A DNA stretch of 64,000 bases from Onthophagus taurus (lineage: Eukaryota > Arthropoda > Insecta > Coleoptera > Scarabaeidae). Of the stretch, positions 23,637-35,039 are shown piece after piece. The stretch is taken from positions 19,783,001 through 19,847,000 of the forward strand of contig NC_091972.1 of the NCBI RefSeq assembly GCF_036711975.1, written 5' to 3'. The first letter of the stretch is position 1; the number at the start of each line of letters is the position of its first letter. A program made the position numbers and the translations under genes. The notes under the pieces are model-generated. The model had not been told where the DNA came from. It was given only the letters and a program-made list of their open reading frames with translations, and did no database searches.

Positions 23637-26527
23637 TAGTGATGGGCACTACTAACTATCGAATGATTTATTCGAATAAATTCATTCATTCGAATTCGGT
23701 GAGGATTGAGGATATCCAATAATGCGCAATATAGGTTAGGTATACCGGGTTTATACAGAATTTAGCTGTAAATTTAAAATTTTAAGATTTAGTTTTAAAA
23801 GTTAAATCTAATGAAACTGTTATATCTTAACAGCTTTGCATACACAATATATGAAGTTTCAATACGCTTAACTTTTAAAGTTAAATTCTTAAATTTAATT
23901 TAGTTATATCCTCTGTAGAAACTAGAAACCCGGTATAACAAGTGCTCTCCCCACTGCTTGACTTTTAATAGACAAAAATCGGGGAATTACCGAAACCTTG
24001 GATTGTAATTCTCCGGTGTGAATATCGTGTATGGACTCGTTGTTTGTTATTGTAGTGAAGTTGTACTATTTGTTTTATAAAAATGGCTTCTAGTAAGAAA
24101 CGGTCAGCTGTATGGGATTATTTTAAAAAAGATTCAGTTAGTGCAGTAACTTGCGAAATTTGTAAAAAACAATTCAAATTTAGTGGTAACACATCCAACA
24201 TCCGCGATCATTTAAGGCGCAAACACCCTGGGTATTTTGAAATAGATAAATTAAATAAACAAGATGAATTCCAACAATTCGGAGATCGACATAATAATGA
24301 GCCGTCAACATCAACTCAAGATCAGCAACTACCATCCACATTAATGCAGTCTCAACTTCAAGAACAAAACAGTAAATCCACATCTACAATAGACTCCATT
24401 AATTGCAAAAAACGAAGTCGACAAATGAAACTGTGTGTTACGAATAAAAAAACCGAGTTGTCGGAAATTGAAAATGATCAAATAGATCAAAGTTTAATTA
24501 AAATGATAGTAATTGATTACCAGCCTTTATCAATTGTAGAAAATCCTGGGTTTTTGGAATATTCTAAAAAGTTACAGCCACTATACAAACCACCAACTAG
24601 AAAATTGTTATCTTCGAAAATATTACCTAACACATATAATCAAATTTGCGAAAAAGTAAAAATATTGTTAGCAAAAGTTGATCATGTCGCTGTAACTACT
24701 GATATATGGACTTCGGACAGCAATAAAGCGTATTTGACAGTAACTAGTCACTTTTCTTACGACGACTTTATACATAATGCTGTTTTGGCAACTAAAGAAA
24801 TACCGGAAGCCCATACTGGTGTAAACATTGCGTCTGCTTTATCAGAAATTTTTAATGTTTGGGAAATTGACTATAAAATAATTAGCATTGTTAGTGACAA
24901 CGGTGCTAATATAAAAAATGCCATAATTGGGCAGCTTCAAAAAAAACACCATCCATGTATTGCGCATACTTTGAATTTATGTGTTACAGATGCTCTAAAG
25001 TCAACCGAACCAGTAATGCGATTAATAAAAAAATGTAGAGCATTGGTAGCTCATTTTAAGCACAGCACAGTGGCATGTGAAAAATTAAAAAGCATGCAAA
25101 AACAAATGCTATACCCTGAATTAAAAGTAAAACAAGATGTATCTACTAGATGGAACTCTACTTTAATTATGGCAGAAAGACTATTAGCGATTAAAGACCC
25201 ATTATCAGCCGCCATTACGTCGCTACCAAGAGCTCCAGAATTTATTACAGCAACAGAATGGGATCTGCTGATAGATGTGGTATCCATTTTGAAGCCATTT
25301 GAAAAAATAACTATTGAATTATCTGGCGAAAAATATATAACAATGTCTTTAATTATTCCTCTTATAAGATGTCTACAGCATTCGCTAAAAAGCCGCATTC
25401 CTAAAACGACCAGTGCATAATCTTTAAAACTTGTTTTACAAGATAATGTTAGAACACGACTTGGGATCTTAGAAACAAATTTACTTTGCTCAAAAGCAAC
25501 GTGTTTAGATCCTAGATTTAAAAAAGCAGCGTTTAGTGTTGCAGAAAATGGTGACATAGTTCAAAAATTAATTATTGAAGAAATATCCTCTATTTTACAA
25601 AATAAAGGTGAGACAATTGAAAAACAGACCATAGAAACTACAACTGACAATACTGATGATAAAGAAAACATTTGGTCACACTTTGATCAAGAAATTGTCA
25701 CTTTAAAAAGTATTTCAACACCATGCACGACTGCAGCATTGATGGTTACACAATATTTAGAGATCTCGCTTGTAGCACGAACTCAAAATCCGATTGAATT
25801 TTGGAAGCGCTACAAAAGTGTACTTCCTGAAATATATCAACTGCATAAAAGATATTCATGCATTCCAGCTACCTCAGTTCCTTCAGAACGAGTATTTTCC
25901 AAAGCTGGACAAATTATAAATGAACGCCGAAACAGACTCTCTGGGAAAAACCTCGACATGATTATTTTTTTAAACAGTAATATAAATTTGTTTAATTAAT
26001 ATATTTGTCATTTTTGTCATACATTTTTACTAGAATAGTGTATTTGTTTTATAAATAAATTATTTAACGTGTACTATTTATAAAATTAATTATTACTGAA
26101 TTATAATGCACGCCAAAATCCTTATTATGTCCATACTGTCCATAGTTTCCCTCACTTGATTCAACTCATTACTTTGAGTCTCAGTCAACTATCAGACGAC
26201 TGTTCATTGTATGATCAGCGATTCTTCTAGAACAGCTGAATGAATAACTTGCATTCGACTAAAATGAAAATAATTATATTTTCATTTTATTTATTCGTTT
26301 GCTTGATAATCTGTTTCAGAAATCAACGAATATTATGATAGTTATTCAAACATTCGAATAAATTCTATAACATCGATGTATTCGAATACTTGACAACAAT
26401 CGAATTATTCTATAGTCTTCATAACTAATCGAATATTCGAATAGTTGGTAACAACAATCGAATTATTCGAATACTTACCAACTATCGAATTATTCGATAG
26501 TTTTTATTCGATAGTGCCCATCACTAG
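23637..26527 (+). mobile_element. hAT transposon with perfect 8-bp target duplication
   Basis: The 15-bp ends TAGTGATGGGCACTA are inverted at the two termini (23637 and 26527) and flanked by the exact duplication GTTCTGAG (23629-23636 and 26528-26535). The subterminal regions are rich in ATTCGAATA and CTATCGAAT motifs, especially 26330-26515, as expected for transposase binding. Length is 2.89 kb, with one transposase gene. It sits in PLE-A. Confidence 0.95.
24083..26002 (+). pseudogene. hAT transposase, BED zinc finger type, one premature stop
   Basis: A single frame runs from ATG 24083 to the TAA at 26000-26002, broken only by TAA at 25418-25420. The N-terminus carries a BED finger (CEICKKQFKF then HLRRKH, residues about 25-50). 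The middle has the RNase H-like core with TTDIWTS and the family's CIAHTLNL helix, followed by RWNSTLIMAERL. The C-terminal dimerisation segment after the stop reads PSERVFSKAG and RNRLSGKNLD. Apart from the stop it looks intact, so loss of function is probably recent, or the stop is polymorphic. It cuts and pastes hAT elements in the nucleus. Confidence 0.92.
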
Positions 26528-26599
26528 TTCTGAGTATCTGTTTCAAAATTTACAGCATTTTGTGTATAATTGATGTCTACCATCTCCAAGCCAACAGCC

Positions 26600-26815
26600 T
26601 ATTATGATAATTTCTTTCTGAATCCAAGATTTTTACATCAAATTCATGTCCTCACTCCAAAACGTGTTGAGATAAAGCATTACTGGACTTTTTTAGTTTA
26701 CAGTTTGTTGCATGTTTTGACATTCTACACTTCAACCACTGACTGGTCTGACCAACATACTTTCCATCACAACCCCTGCATGAAACACAATAAATCAATT
26801 CTTATTTGTATTTGA
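26600..26815 (-). pseudogene. GIY-YIG endonuclease fragment of PLE-A
   Basis: The minus strand reads CRGCDGKYVGQTSQWLKCRM followed by SKHATNCKL, matching the VYIGQT.R...R..EH pattern of Penelope GIY-YIG nucleases. It is separated from the RT part (30190 onward) by the PLE-B insertion and has internal stops. This endonuclease nicks the target for retrotransposition. Confidence 0.75.
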
Positions 26816-26903
26816 GTCCATGTTGCAAGCTCTTGGATAAATTTAAAATGGTGATTAATTAGAAATAATTAAAATGCTTCTTGTACTTGCTGTTTAAATA
26901 TTT

Positions 26904-26945
26904 ATTGAAACCGGTTTCGAAGTATTACTTCATCATCAGTCAAAA
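26904..26945 (-). ncRNA. Hammerhead-like motif, left PLE-B end
   Basis: Inverse copy of the motif at 30084-30124; same core and same GAAACCGGTTTC palindrome. Confidence 0.5.
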
Positions 26946-27399
26946 CCTTAATTAAATGAAAAAACAAACCAAAATTAACATCATCGTAATTAAACAAATT
27001 TACTTTTAACTCACGTCAAGTCCTTAAAAAATGTAAATCCTCATAGACCAACACACCTGTTGAAAATAAACTTTCAACTAACAAAACATCACTAAGAAAT
27101 TATCTAAGCAAAATCTTATAATTAACACGTTACAATTTGTCATGAGACAAAATGAAATCTAAAACTTACTTAACAGAAAATTCGACAAATACCGGTCATG
27201 CGACTAAAGTAAATTTATCGAAGTTACAAGAAAAAGAAGAAAATCAAACATTTAAGAGAGATAAAACTACGTTATGTTACATTTAAATTGTTCACAAAAT
27301 AAAATGAAAATGTGTAAAAAATTTCTTAATAAAAATAAAAAATTAGCTATTAAAACATTTTTTTAGGTATATATTTGTAAAGAGGGGTGTAGAAAATTT

Positions 27400-29602
27400 C
27401 GACTTGTTCATTACGAAGATCACTGTAATTGTTTTTACTATGTTTATCAATCTCAAAAGATTCTAATAAATCAAGTTTAAACCCTTTATCACACCTATGC
27501 AATAGTTTCACCCCATCGAAATCCATACTATGTCCAGTCTCTTTGATGTGTTTGAAAATATTAGAATTGGGTTTATTTTTATGTTCGTGTAATCATATAT
27601 CAAGTCTTCGCCCAGTCTGTCCGATATATACACTATTGCAATCATTGCAGTTGATCTTATAAACACCATTATCATGAGAAGTTTCTTTATTATCATTAAG
27701 ATGGTGATTGGATAGTAAATTAACTATGGAATTCCTATTACTATATGGTAAAGTCACATTATATTTAGAAAATAAGCTTTGGGCCTTTTGAGTCAAACTA
27801 TTATAAGAAACATGTTTATATAAATTGTCTTTTTTAAATTTTGTATATAGAGGATCCTTTCTTTGCTGTATCTTGGCTAAAAGCTTATTAACTGTTTTGT
27901 ATGTGTATTTATTTTGTTTACCTAGATTAAAAATATAGTTAAATTCTTTGATTCTATTTTCATGTGATAAAGGGTAATCTAGTACTCTATTAAAAAAGAA
28001 ACGAAAACTTACCATTTTTTGGGAAAATGGGTGTGCTGAATCAAAGGGAATAACAGGTGAAATTGTATTTTGTTTTCTATAAATGGTTATTGTATCTTTT
28101 ACATTGATCACTTTCAGATCTAGAAAAGTAATTTCTTTATTGTTCTCGACCTCCAGAGTAAATTTTAATTTATCTTGTATGTTGTTGATATATGTATGAA
28201 GCCTATTTAAATCAGTATTATTACCTTCCCATACTATAAAAATGTCATCAACATAACGAACCCATTTTGTGATATTATTTACGAAAGGATTAAGGTTTGA
28301 AAAAATATAGTTGTTTTCAACATAATCCAGATATACATATGTCAGCCAGGATACCTGAGAAAGGCATTCCCATCGACAGTCCATATTTAATCTTATAGAC
28401 GTTATTGTTGAATTTACAAAAATTCATAGTGACTATATGTTTCAGTATAGTGTCTAGTTGAGTTGTTAAATTTTTATCTTTGAATATTTTACTGGTTAAA
28501 TTCAGGGTGATGTCTATGGGTACATTTGAATATAGATTTGTTACGTCAAATGACAGCATAATTTTATTCTTTAGATCAAGGTGCTTGGTATTTTGGATAA
28601 ATTCTTTCGAATTAGAAACGGTATATTTAGGTTGGAAATTTATTTTTTGAAACACTCCAAGCATGAATTTGGCTAACTTCGATGTGGGTGAATTATTGAA
28701 GGCTGTTATAGGTCTTATTGGAATTTCTATTTTGTGTAGCTTTGGTAAGGAATATAATTTAGGCAGATCAGGGTTCATGCTTATGAAATTCATACTGAAG
28801 AAATTGTTTATACGTTTATGTTGTAAATGAGGGGTAAATTCGATAAGAGCATCTTTATTACCGTTAATAATTTCTTTCGTTTTTCTGATGATTGAATCTA
28901 ACGAATCCTTGTTCAATTTTTCATAGTTATTATTATTCATAAAATGTTCCGTTTTTTGTATATATGATTCTTTTTCGATAATTACAATACCTGCACCTTT
29001 ATCTGCTTTAACGAACACAGCATTGTTTTGTTCTATTTTGTTTTTAATTGATTTAATTATTTTTTTATATTTAATTTGCAAAGGGTCTAATGGTATTTTT
29101 ATATTTTCTTGTTTTTTTAAAAAAGATATTAAATCACTTCTGATGTCAGTATAGTCTGGTAGTTTTTTGATTATTGTATCGAAATCTATGGTTAATAACG
29201 GAAAATTGACTGTGGGGTTCATTGCAAATTTATGACCCTTATTTAAAAAGTTTTCTTCTTCTTTCGTAAACAAGATGTTAGTTATATTCTTGAATTGTAT
29301 GTAATCTTTTTCTTTACCCTTCTCTTCGTCATGAATGTTCCCAAAACTTTTTCTTTTCTGTACTTGTTCGTTCTTAAATTATTAATCTTTTTATTCTTTT
29401 TGTTGCGATCATCTCTCTTCTCTATATATGCCTGCTTCCGTGTCTCTTGAATTAGACATTCTAATTCTATGTAATGTAACAATTCTCTAAGTGTTCTATG
29501 TAATTTACCTAATTTTTCTTCTTGATAATTGCATAGGTGTGATAAAGGGTTTAAACTTGATTTATTAGAATCTTTTGAGATTGATAAACATAGTAAAAAC
29601 AA
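27400..29602 (-). pseudogene. Penelope RT plus GIY-YIG polyprotein of PLE-B, broken
   Basis: Three minus-strand pieces run 29602-29282, 29273-28317 and 28384-27593, in two frames, so at least two frameshifts. Read in order they give a basic N-terminus, the ADKGAGIVIIE motif, LPKLHK, FDVTNLYSNVP, the catalytic YVDDIF (near 28260) and a GIY-YIG core GVYKINCNDCNSVYIGQTGR. An in-frame TGA follows RRLDI, where CGA is the likely ancestral codon. The rest of the nuclease then continues in frame inside the left pseudo-LTR to about 27400. Good conservation outside these lesions points to a moderately young copy. Confidence 0.88.
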
Positions 29603-30083
29603 TTACAGTGATCTTGTTAATGAACAAGTCGAAATTTTCTACACCCCTCTTTACAAATATATACCTTAAAAATGTTTTAATAGCTAATTTTTTATTTTTT
29701 ATTTTTATTAAGAAATGTTTTACATATTTTCATTTTGTTTTGTGAACAATTTAAATGTAACATAACGTAGTTTTATCTCTCTTAAATGTTTGATTTTCTT
29801 CTTTTTCTTGTAACTTCGATAAATTTACTTTAGTCGCATGACCGGTATTTGTCGAATTTTCTGTTAAGTAAGTTTTAGATTTCATTTTGTCTCATGACAA
29901 ATTGTAACGTGTTAATTATAAGAATAGTTTCTTAGTGATGTTTTGTTAGTTGAAAGTTTATTTTCAACAGGTGTGTTGGTCTATGAGGATTTACATTTTT
30001 TAAGGACTTGACGTGAGTTAAAAGTAAATTTGTTTAATTACGATGATGTTTATTTTGGTTTGTTTTTTCATTTAATTAAGGTT

Positions 30084-30124
30084 TTGACTGATGATGAAGT
30101 AATACTTCGAAACCGGTTTCAATA
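30084..30124 (+). ncRNA. Hammerhead-like motif, right PLE-B end
   Basis: TTGA, core CTGATGA (30088-30094), one extra T, stem GAAGT/ACTTC with loop AAT, GAAA (30109-30112), the palindromic ACCGGT arm, then T and TCAA, which pairs with TTGA as stem I. A self-complementary stem III with no loop implies activity as a dimer. Hammerheads are established in Penelope termini; the extra base between A9 and stem II is unusual. Confidence 0.55.
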
Positions 30125-30189
30125 AATATTTAAACAGCAAGTACAAGAAGTATTTTAATTATTTCTAATTAATCACCATTTTAAATTTA

Positions 30190-31380
30190 ACAATAAATCA
30201 AGTTGGATCTAAAATTATCATCAGTCCTATCCTTAAGTTTAGTAAAATGGTTACGAAATTTGTTATCAATACATTTCAATGTTTTCTTTAACTGGTCGCT
30301 TAACCTTCCTATGTATGGAAGCTTTTTATAAGTGAAACGCTCTGTATTAATTAATTCAGGATTAGTTAAACTGATCTGGTTGATATTATTGTGTGAATAC
30401 GTTGAAAACAAAAGTTTGTTAACCAATTTACTAGGATAACCATTGATAACAAAATTTGTTCTAAGGAAATTGAGATTTTGTTGTAACTCTATGCTTCATG
30501 CCAAGAACGGTGGAAATTTTATCTTTTAAATTGTGTCTTGAGAAATAATTCAAATAGCATCCCGAGTACGTTGGTTTGACAAACCTATCAAATTGAATGA
30601 TATCATTTTCGTGTCTAGGAAAGAAATACAGTTGTCTTTTTCGATCTGAATTGTGAACTGAATGCTCGGATGAAAACTGTTAAACAAATGAATCTATATA
30701 ATCTTTATGTATTCCAACGATCAAATCATCAACATACTTTTTGATAAAACTGATGCGAAAACCCGAGTTGTTATTAAAGAAAATCTCATCCAACGCGAAA
30801 TCCATCACCATCAGAGCCAAAACCGGCGATATTTTCGACCCACAGGGGTGCCCTCTATTTGATGGTAAATTACATCATCAAAGGTGAAAATTGAAGTATC
30901 ACAAATAAGTTTCAAGCCAAGCAAAAAGGTGTCTGTCCCATGAACCAGCCATTTTTCCTCCACAATTCTGTCAACCAAATCCAACGGAATGACAGTAAAC
31001 AGGCTAACAACATCTAAATATATTAAAATATGATCCCGAGGAAGGCTATAGCCCCTAAATTCATCCACAAATTGAAAGGTGTTGCTAATGTTGTAGTTAG
31101 TTCTATTGTTAAAAGTTGAACCCAAAATTGTAGCAATGTGATCGGCCGGTGTCCCTTCCTTATGTATTTTAGGCAAAAAGTATGCCATAGCAAGGATTGA
31201 GTTATTAGTTGCAAGTTGTCTCTTTTCACCTAGTTAACGTACTCCTTTTCATAATATCTGTGGCCTTAATTAAGTAATCATTTGTTAAGGATGACAGTGG
31301 TGGCACCTTTGTCAGCTTTGGTAATCATCAATGAAAGATTATCCCTGAGAAAAGTTTTTGTTTTCTTTAACATGTTAACC
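30190..31380 (-). pseudogene. Penelope-type RT remnant of PLE-A
   Basis: Minus-strand pieces include an ADKGATTVIL motif (near 31300), FLPKIHKEGTP (31170), LDVVSLFTVIPLDLV (31010), QIEGTPVG (30840) and a downstream LGLSNQR/TYSHNNINQISL region ending near 30190. Several stops and frameshifts are present and the catalytic YxDD box is decayed. It belongs to a different PLE family from PLE-B and PLE-C. The N-terminal part is cut by the LINE at 31425. Confidence 0.8.
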
Positions 31381-31424
31381 AATTGAAGATGCAACCCATC
31401 ACACATTGTAATAAAGGCGACATT

Positions 31425-32580
31425 GTTGTCGAAAGCACACGATGAGCAAAATGTGGTTCAGATCGACCTGCTGGACCTCAGCAAAGCATTCGATACCATC
31501 AGCCACTCCATTCTCCTGAGTAAACTTCAGTTTTATGGTATTAGAGGTCTACAACTAAATTTAATAAGATCTTATTTGATGAACAGGCAACAATATGTTG
31601 AGTATAATGGTAATAGATCGTCTAGTCTAAAAATCAAACATGGTGTTTCTCAGGGGTCTGTCCTTGGACCTCTCCTGTTTATTATATATATTAATGATCT
31701 GCCTTGCAACATTATTGAAGAGACATATTTATATGCTGATGACACATCCATCGTATTAAAGGATAACTTGATGGCTAAATCACAAGAAGCAATATTGTCT
31801 ACTCAAGAATGGTTCAGTAATAATCTGCTCAAACTAAACAGTGAAAAAACAGAACATATAGTGTTGGAGACCACTCGACGTGGGAAGGAATCTACAACTG
31901 TAAAATTTCTGGGTATGCATCTAGACAGCGGAATGACGTGGGAAGTGCACTTGAAGCATCTGAGGACTAGGCTGACTTCTGCTATCTTCACAATACGAAG
32001 ACTAAAACAAGTAGCCACTCACCAAGCAGCCAGGTTGTCATACTTTGCATCTTTTTACTCGGTGGCGTCGTATAGTGTTCTTTTCTGGGGTAGGGCATCT
32101 GATTTCCTGAGGATCTTCCGACTACAGAAGAGGGCAGTAAGCATATATATACTTACGGCATTGCTGCATGTTCATGATAACAGAGACAGTTTTCCTTCCA
32201 ATGGTGGTACCCATAGCTATCTGACAAGATCACGATACCAATACCAGGTACCGTAGCACAGAATTGTATCAACGCAAAAGTATGCGGATTACTGGGGTCC
32301 AAAGCTCTACAACGAACTACCACCGCAGCTGACTGCGCTGTCTAGGCAAAGGTTTAAGAGGAAAATAAAAGAATATTTGATGGACAACGTTTTCAATTCG
32401 TGCGAGGAATATCTCACCATAGTTCAGTCGCACAATTTTAATGCGTAATGTCTAATGTGTAATTGCCATGAAATGTATATTTGTATTATTGATATTTCAT
32501 TTTATTTCTTATGTATTCAATGACGTTTTGTAGCAATGGTTTATTAGGACAATAAAATATATTATTATTATTATTAGTAA
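31425..32580 (+). pseudogene. 5'-truncated LINE (CR1/Jockey-like) RT fragment
   Basis: It opens inside the RT domain: [20 protein letters not shown], then [20 protein letters not shown], the catalytic YADDTSIV box, and the C-terminal RLQKRAV and GPKLYNELP motifs. The frame runs 31425-32448 with one internal TAG at 32254-32256. No RNase H follows. The 3' end is AATAAAATATATTATTATTATTATTA, that is, a short ATT-repeat tail. It is inserted in PLE-A; I could not fix a target duplication. Confidence 0.85.
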
Positions 32581-32847
32581 CGATATTTGTAATTTTAGCC
32601 CTAACAAAATTTTTTTGGTCACCTTTCAAATCTTCCTCTCCACGTTTTATTATTAAGTTTTTCGAGTTTTTATAGGTTCATTACTCAATTTTGATTGTTT
32701 TTGAATTTTAACATGTTTTTGATCAATTTGTTTTTGACGAATTTTGAGATTTTACGCCACTTCGAGTTACAAGTAAGTTATATTTTTTGCTTCTTAAATA
32801 TTATTGGTTGACTTACGTTTTTTCTTTGTAAAATCTTTTAGCAATAA

Positions 32848-32905
32848 AATGCTCTGAAGAAGATTTTAATCAACAATCGAAATATTAGCTATTTTAAAGA
32901 AGTTG
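32848..32905 (+). ncRNA. Hammerhead-like motif, right PLE-A end
   Basis: CTGAAGA (32854-32860), one extra A, a stem weakened by a change relative to the left copy (GATTT instead of GATTG), then GAAA. Probably inactive. Confidence 0.4.
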
Positions 32906-32967
32906 TTTTACTTTTAATCCTGCTGACCGAAAACCCAATTAATTAATATTTTCTGTTATTAGTTTTA

Positions 32968-33100
32968 GACGTAACGAAATTTTCAAAAAATCATATCGAC
33001 TGTATTTTTAATAATAATATGATATGTAAGTTAAGTTGATGCTTAAAGATTCTAGATTATGATATGATATGAAAACTATAGTTTTCAATTATTTATTGTG
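32968..33100. repeat. Satellite D monomer
   Basis: Contains CAAAAAATCATATCGACTGT, ATATGATATG and TTAAAGATTCTAG, as in the array at 43910-46985. A similar piece is at about 39740-39805. Confidence 0.75.
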
Positions 33101-33380
33101 CCGAGGTGTCCTGAAACAAAAGGGAATTAAGAATATCCTCACAGTTTATCAGAACTGGGATTGGACATTAAAATTCAAGTGAAGAAAAAAGAGTGGAAAA
33201 ACGCTGAAGTTTGTACAGGTGACGTAAACTGATCTTCGGTAGAATAATTGGTTGTAGAACTGATTATTAAATAGAAATAAGCTTCAATTAAAAGCAGTTC
33301 TAAAAAAAAAGATAATATCGATTGGCAGGGAAGCGATTACGTCATTAAGTCCGACAAATCGAGAAAACATTAAAAAAAAA

Positions 33381-33746
33381 ATGTTAACCTTAGGAGATAT
33401 TACATTTATTAAAGCTAATATTAGAAGGGCGAACATTCAAGTTATTAAAGCGTTACATTTACTAGTTTTTGAAGAACCAGGTGATCGATCAAATCGACAA
33501 AGGTTACGGGATTTTGTTGGTTTTCCGTACAATAAAGAATCTGATCAATTCAAATCAAAAACTATGTATGCACAAAATAATCTAACCTTGCGTGATTTAA
33601 CATCGATATGTAATCTATTGGGTTTAGAGTACGGTGGGACTGAGGAAGATGTAGTTTTGAGAATCTGTAAAGGTTTAACTGATATTGCGAGCTTACAAGA
33701 GATCAATAATGAATCTGACCAAGAGATGAAACCAAGAAAACGTTAG
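33381..33746 (+). CDS. Gypsy N-terminal ORF with SAP-like segment
   Basis: 121 residues, intact. Residues about 75-110 (LTLRDLTSICNLLGL then EEDVVLRICKGL) have the two-helix look of a SAP or DEK-C-type DNA-binding motif. It precedes the Gag region of the retrotransposon and is probably its N-terminus, separated by a frameshift. Function unproven; the SAP resemblance is by eye. Confidence 0.55.
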   Translation: MLTLGDITFIKANIRRANIQVIKALHLLVFEEPGDRSNRQRLRDFVGFPYNKESDQFKSKTMYAQNNLTLRDLTSICNLLGLEYGGTEEDVVLRICKGLTDIASLQEINNESDQEMKPRKR

Positions 33747-33845
33747 AGCACCACAACAACCATTGGTAATTAACGTGTTAGGAAACACAACACCGAATTT
33801 AAAAGTTACATCAGGCGCAATTTCAACCAATTCTAGGTTCGCAAT

Positions 33846-34529
33846 GAGTTTTAGAGATATCGAAGATACAATCCACCATTTACTGGTGAGGATAAATACA
33901 ATGTTCAGTCGCGGATAATGGATTTTGAAGAAAATGCGTTATTATTAGGATGGGACCCAATTCAAAAGCTTACATTTGGAAAAAGGGTATTATCAGGTTT
34001 AGCAAAGTTATTTAATCAAGGCGAAAAAGAACTTACAGCTTGGGAAAAACTAAAAAGTGCTTTACAAGAGGAGTTCTCAGATAACATAAATAGCGCTGAA
34101 CTTCATTCGATGTTATCAACACGAAAGAATACAACAGATGAATCAGTACAGGAGTATTTCTTGGTAATGAAGGAGTTGGCAAGCCGAGGGAATATTGAAA
34201 ACGAGGCTTTAATGCAATTTGTTATAAATGAGTTACAAGGCGATTCAATATCTAAAACAATATTGTATGGAGCGGAAAATCTTAAGGAATTCCGAAAGAA
34301 ACTGGACACATTTTCAACTATTAGAAATAATCAACGCCAAGTGAAACCGGCAACCACCTCAAGTCCATTTCTGTGGAAGAAAAGTGAAGTTAAAGAAGAC
34401 ATCAAGAAAGAAGTAGGTACTAAAGTGAGGTGTTTTAATTGTAATTGTTCAGGCCATTACGCAAGTGAGTGCAAAGCGCCGAAGAGAGAAAAAGAATCGT
34501 GCTTCGCTTGTGGATCTAAGGATCACTAG
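33846..34529 (+). pseudogene. Gypsy Gag with CCHC zinc knuckle
   Basis: The frame starts near 33846 (FRDIED..), shifts near 33890, and continues 33918-34529 (203 residues) through a capsid-like helical region (WEKLKSALQEEF, ESVQEYFLVMKELA) to a zinc knuckle CFNCNCSGHYASEC and the start of a second, CFACGSKDH. It ends in a premature stop at the second knuckle. Gag packages the element's RNA. Confidence 0.85.
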
Positions 34530-34579
34530 AAGAAAAATTAGATTTAATTCCTTGTTATGAACTATCGTTAACTTCAGAA

Positions 34580-34972
34580 ATGAGCAATAATATTATCAAA
34601 GCTGTTGTTGACACAGGAAGTTCAATTTCACTGTTATCAGAAATAGTATTACCAAAATTGTTTAAACTAGAACCTTTTGCTAGTTCAAATCAGTTTGAAG
34701 ACGTAAATAATAGTAGGATAGCTATTTTAGGTCAGTTAAATCAAAGAGTACTAGTAGATAATTGTACCGCTGATATTTGTTTTTACGTTGTACCTAAACA
34801 GACAATGAATTGCATGTGTTTATTAGGTCGCGATTTTATTTCACATGACAATTTAAAGGTGGAATTCCATAAAACACGTATAACGGTTACAACGAGAGAA
34901 CCAGATAATATCGTTAATTCTGATGTTTTGGATATATTGAATATCGACGTCTTTGACATAGTTTATCAGTAA
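34580..34972 (+). pseudogene. Gypsy aspartic protease domain
   Basis: 130-residue ORF with the catalytic triplet in VVDTGSSISLLSE (residues about 10-20) and a CLLGRDF motif that fits the family's second conserved segment. It would process Gag-Pol. It is cut from RT by a stop at 34970. Confidence 0.8.
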
Positions 34973-35039
34973 AATTTCGATATTGATCTTGAAATTGATT
35001 GGGAAAATAGGAAAAAATTAGAAAATTTGTTGCAGTCTT

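Larger units (their letters stand above)
26839..30189 (-). mobile_element. Penelope-like element B (PLE-B) with ~665-bp inverted pseudo-LTRs
   Basis: The terminal segments 26839-27503 and 29528-30189 are inverted copies of each other for about 665 bp. They include the C-terminal coding sequence of the ORF and a hammerhead-like motif. The RT and GIY-YIG reading frame lies between, on the minus strand. Inverted or partial pseudo-LTRs that reach into coding sequence are a known Penelope trait. A clear target duplication was not identified. Confidence 0.88.
22985..32952 (-). mobile_element. Penelope-like element A (PLE-A), host of nested insertions
   Basis: Bounded by a perfect 15-bp duplication, CTGTTATTAGTTTTA, at 22970-22984 and 32953-32967. 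The flanks at about 23018-23315 and 32680-32950 are inverted copies of one another (GGTCAGCAGGATTAAAAG and ATATTTCGATTGTTGATTA on the left), as expected for Penelope pseudo-LTRs. The minus-strand RT and GIY-YIG remnants are at 30190-31380 and 26600-26815. Insertions into it are a hAT (23637-26527), PLE-B (about 26839-30189) and a LINE fragment (about 31425-32580). About 3 kb of the 10 kb is PLE-A itself. Confidence 0.85.

Noticed and set aside
25051-25557. 168-residue minus-strand ORF
   Set aside because: Antisense to the hAT transposase, which has clear domain motifs on the + strand.
26570-26815. 81-residue + strand ORF
   Set aside because: Antisense to the GIY-YIG fragment of PLE-A.
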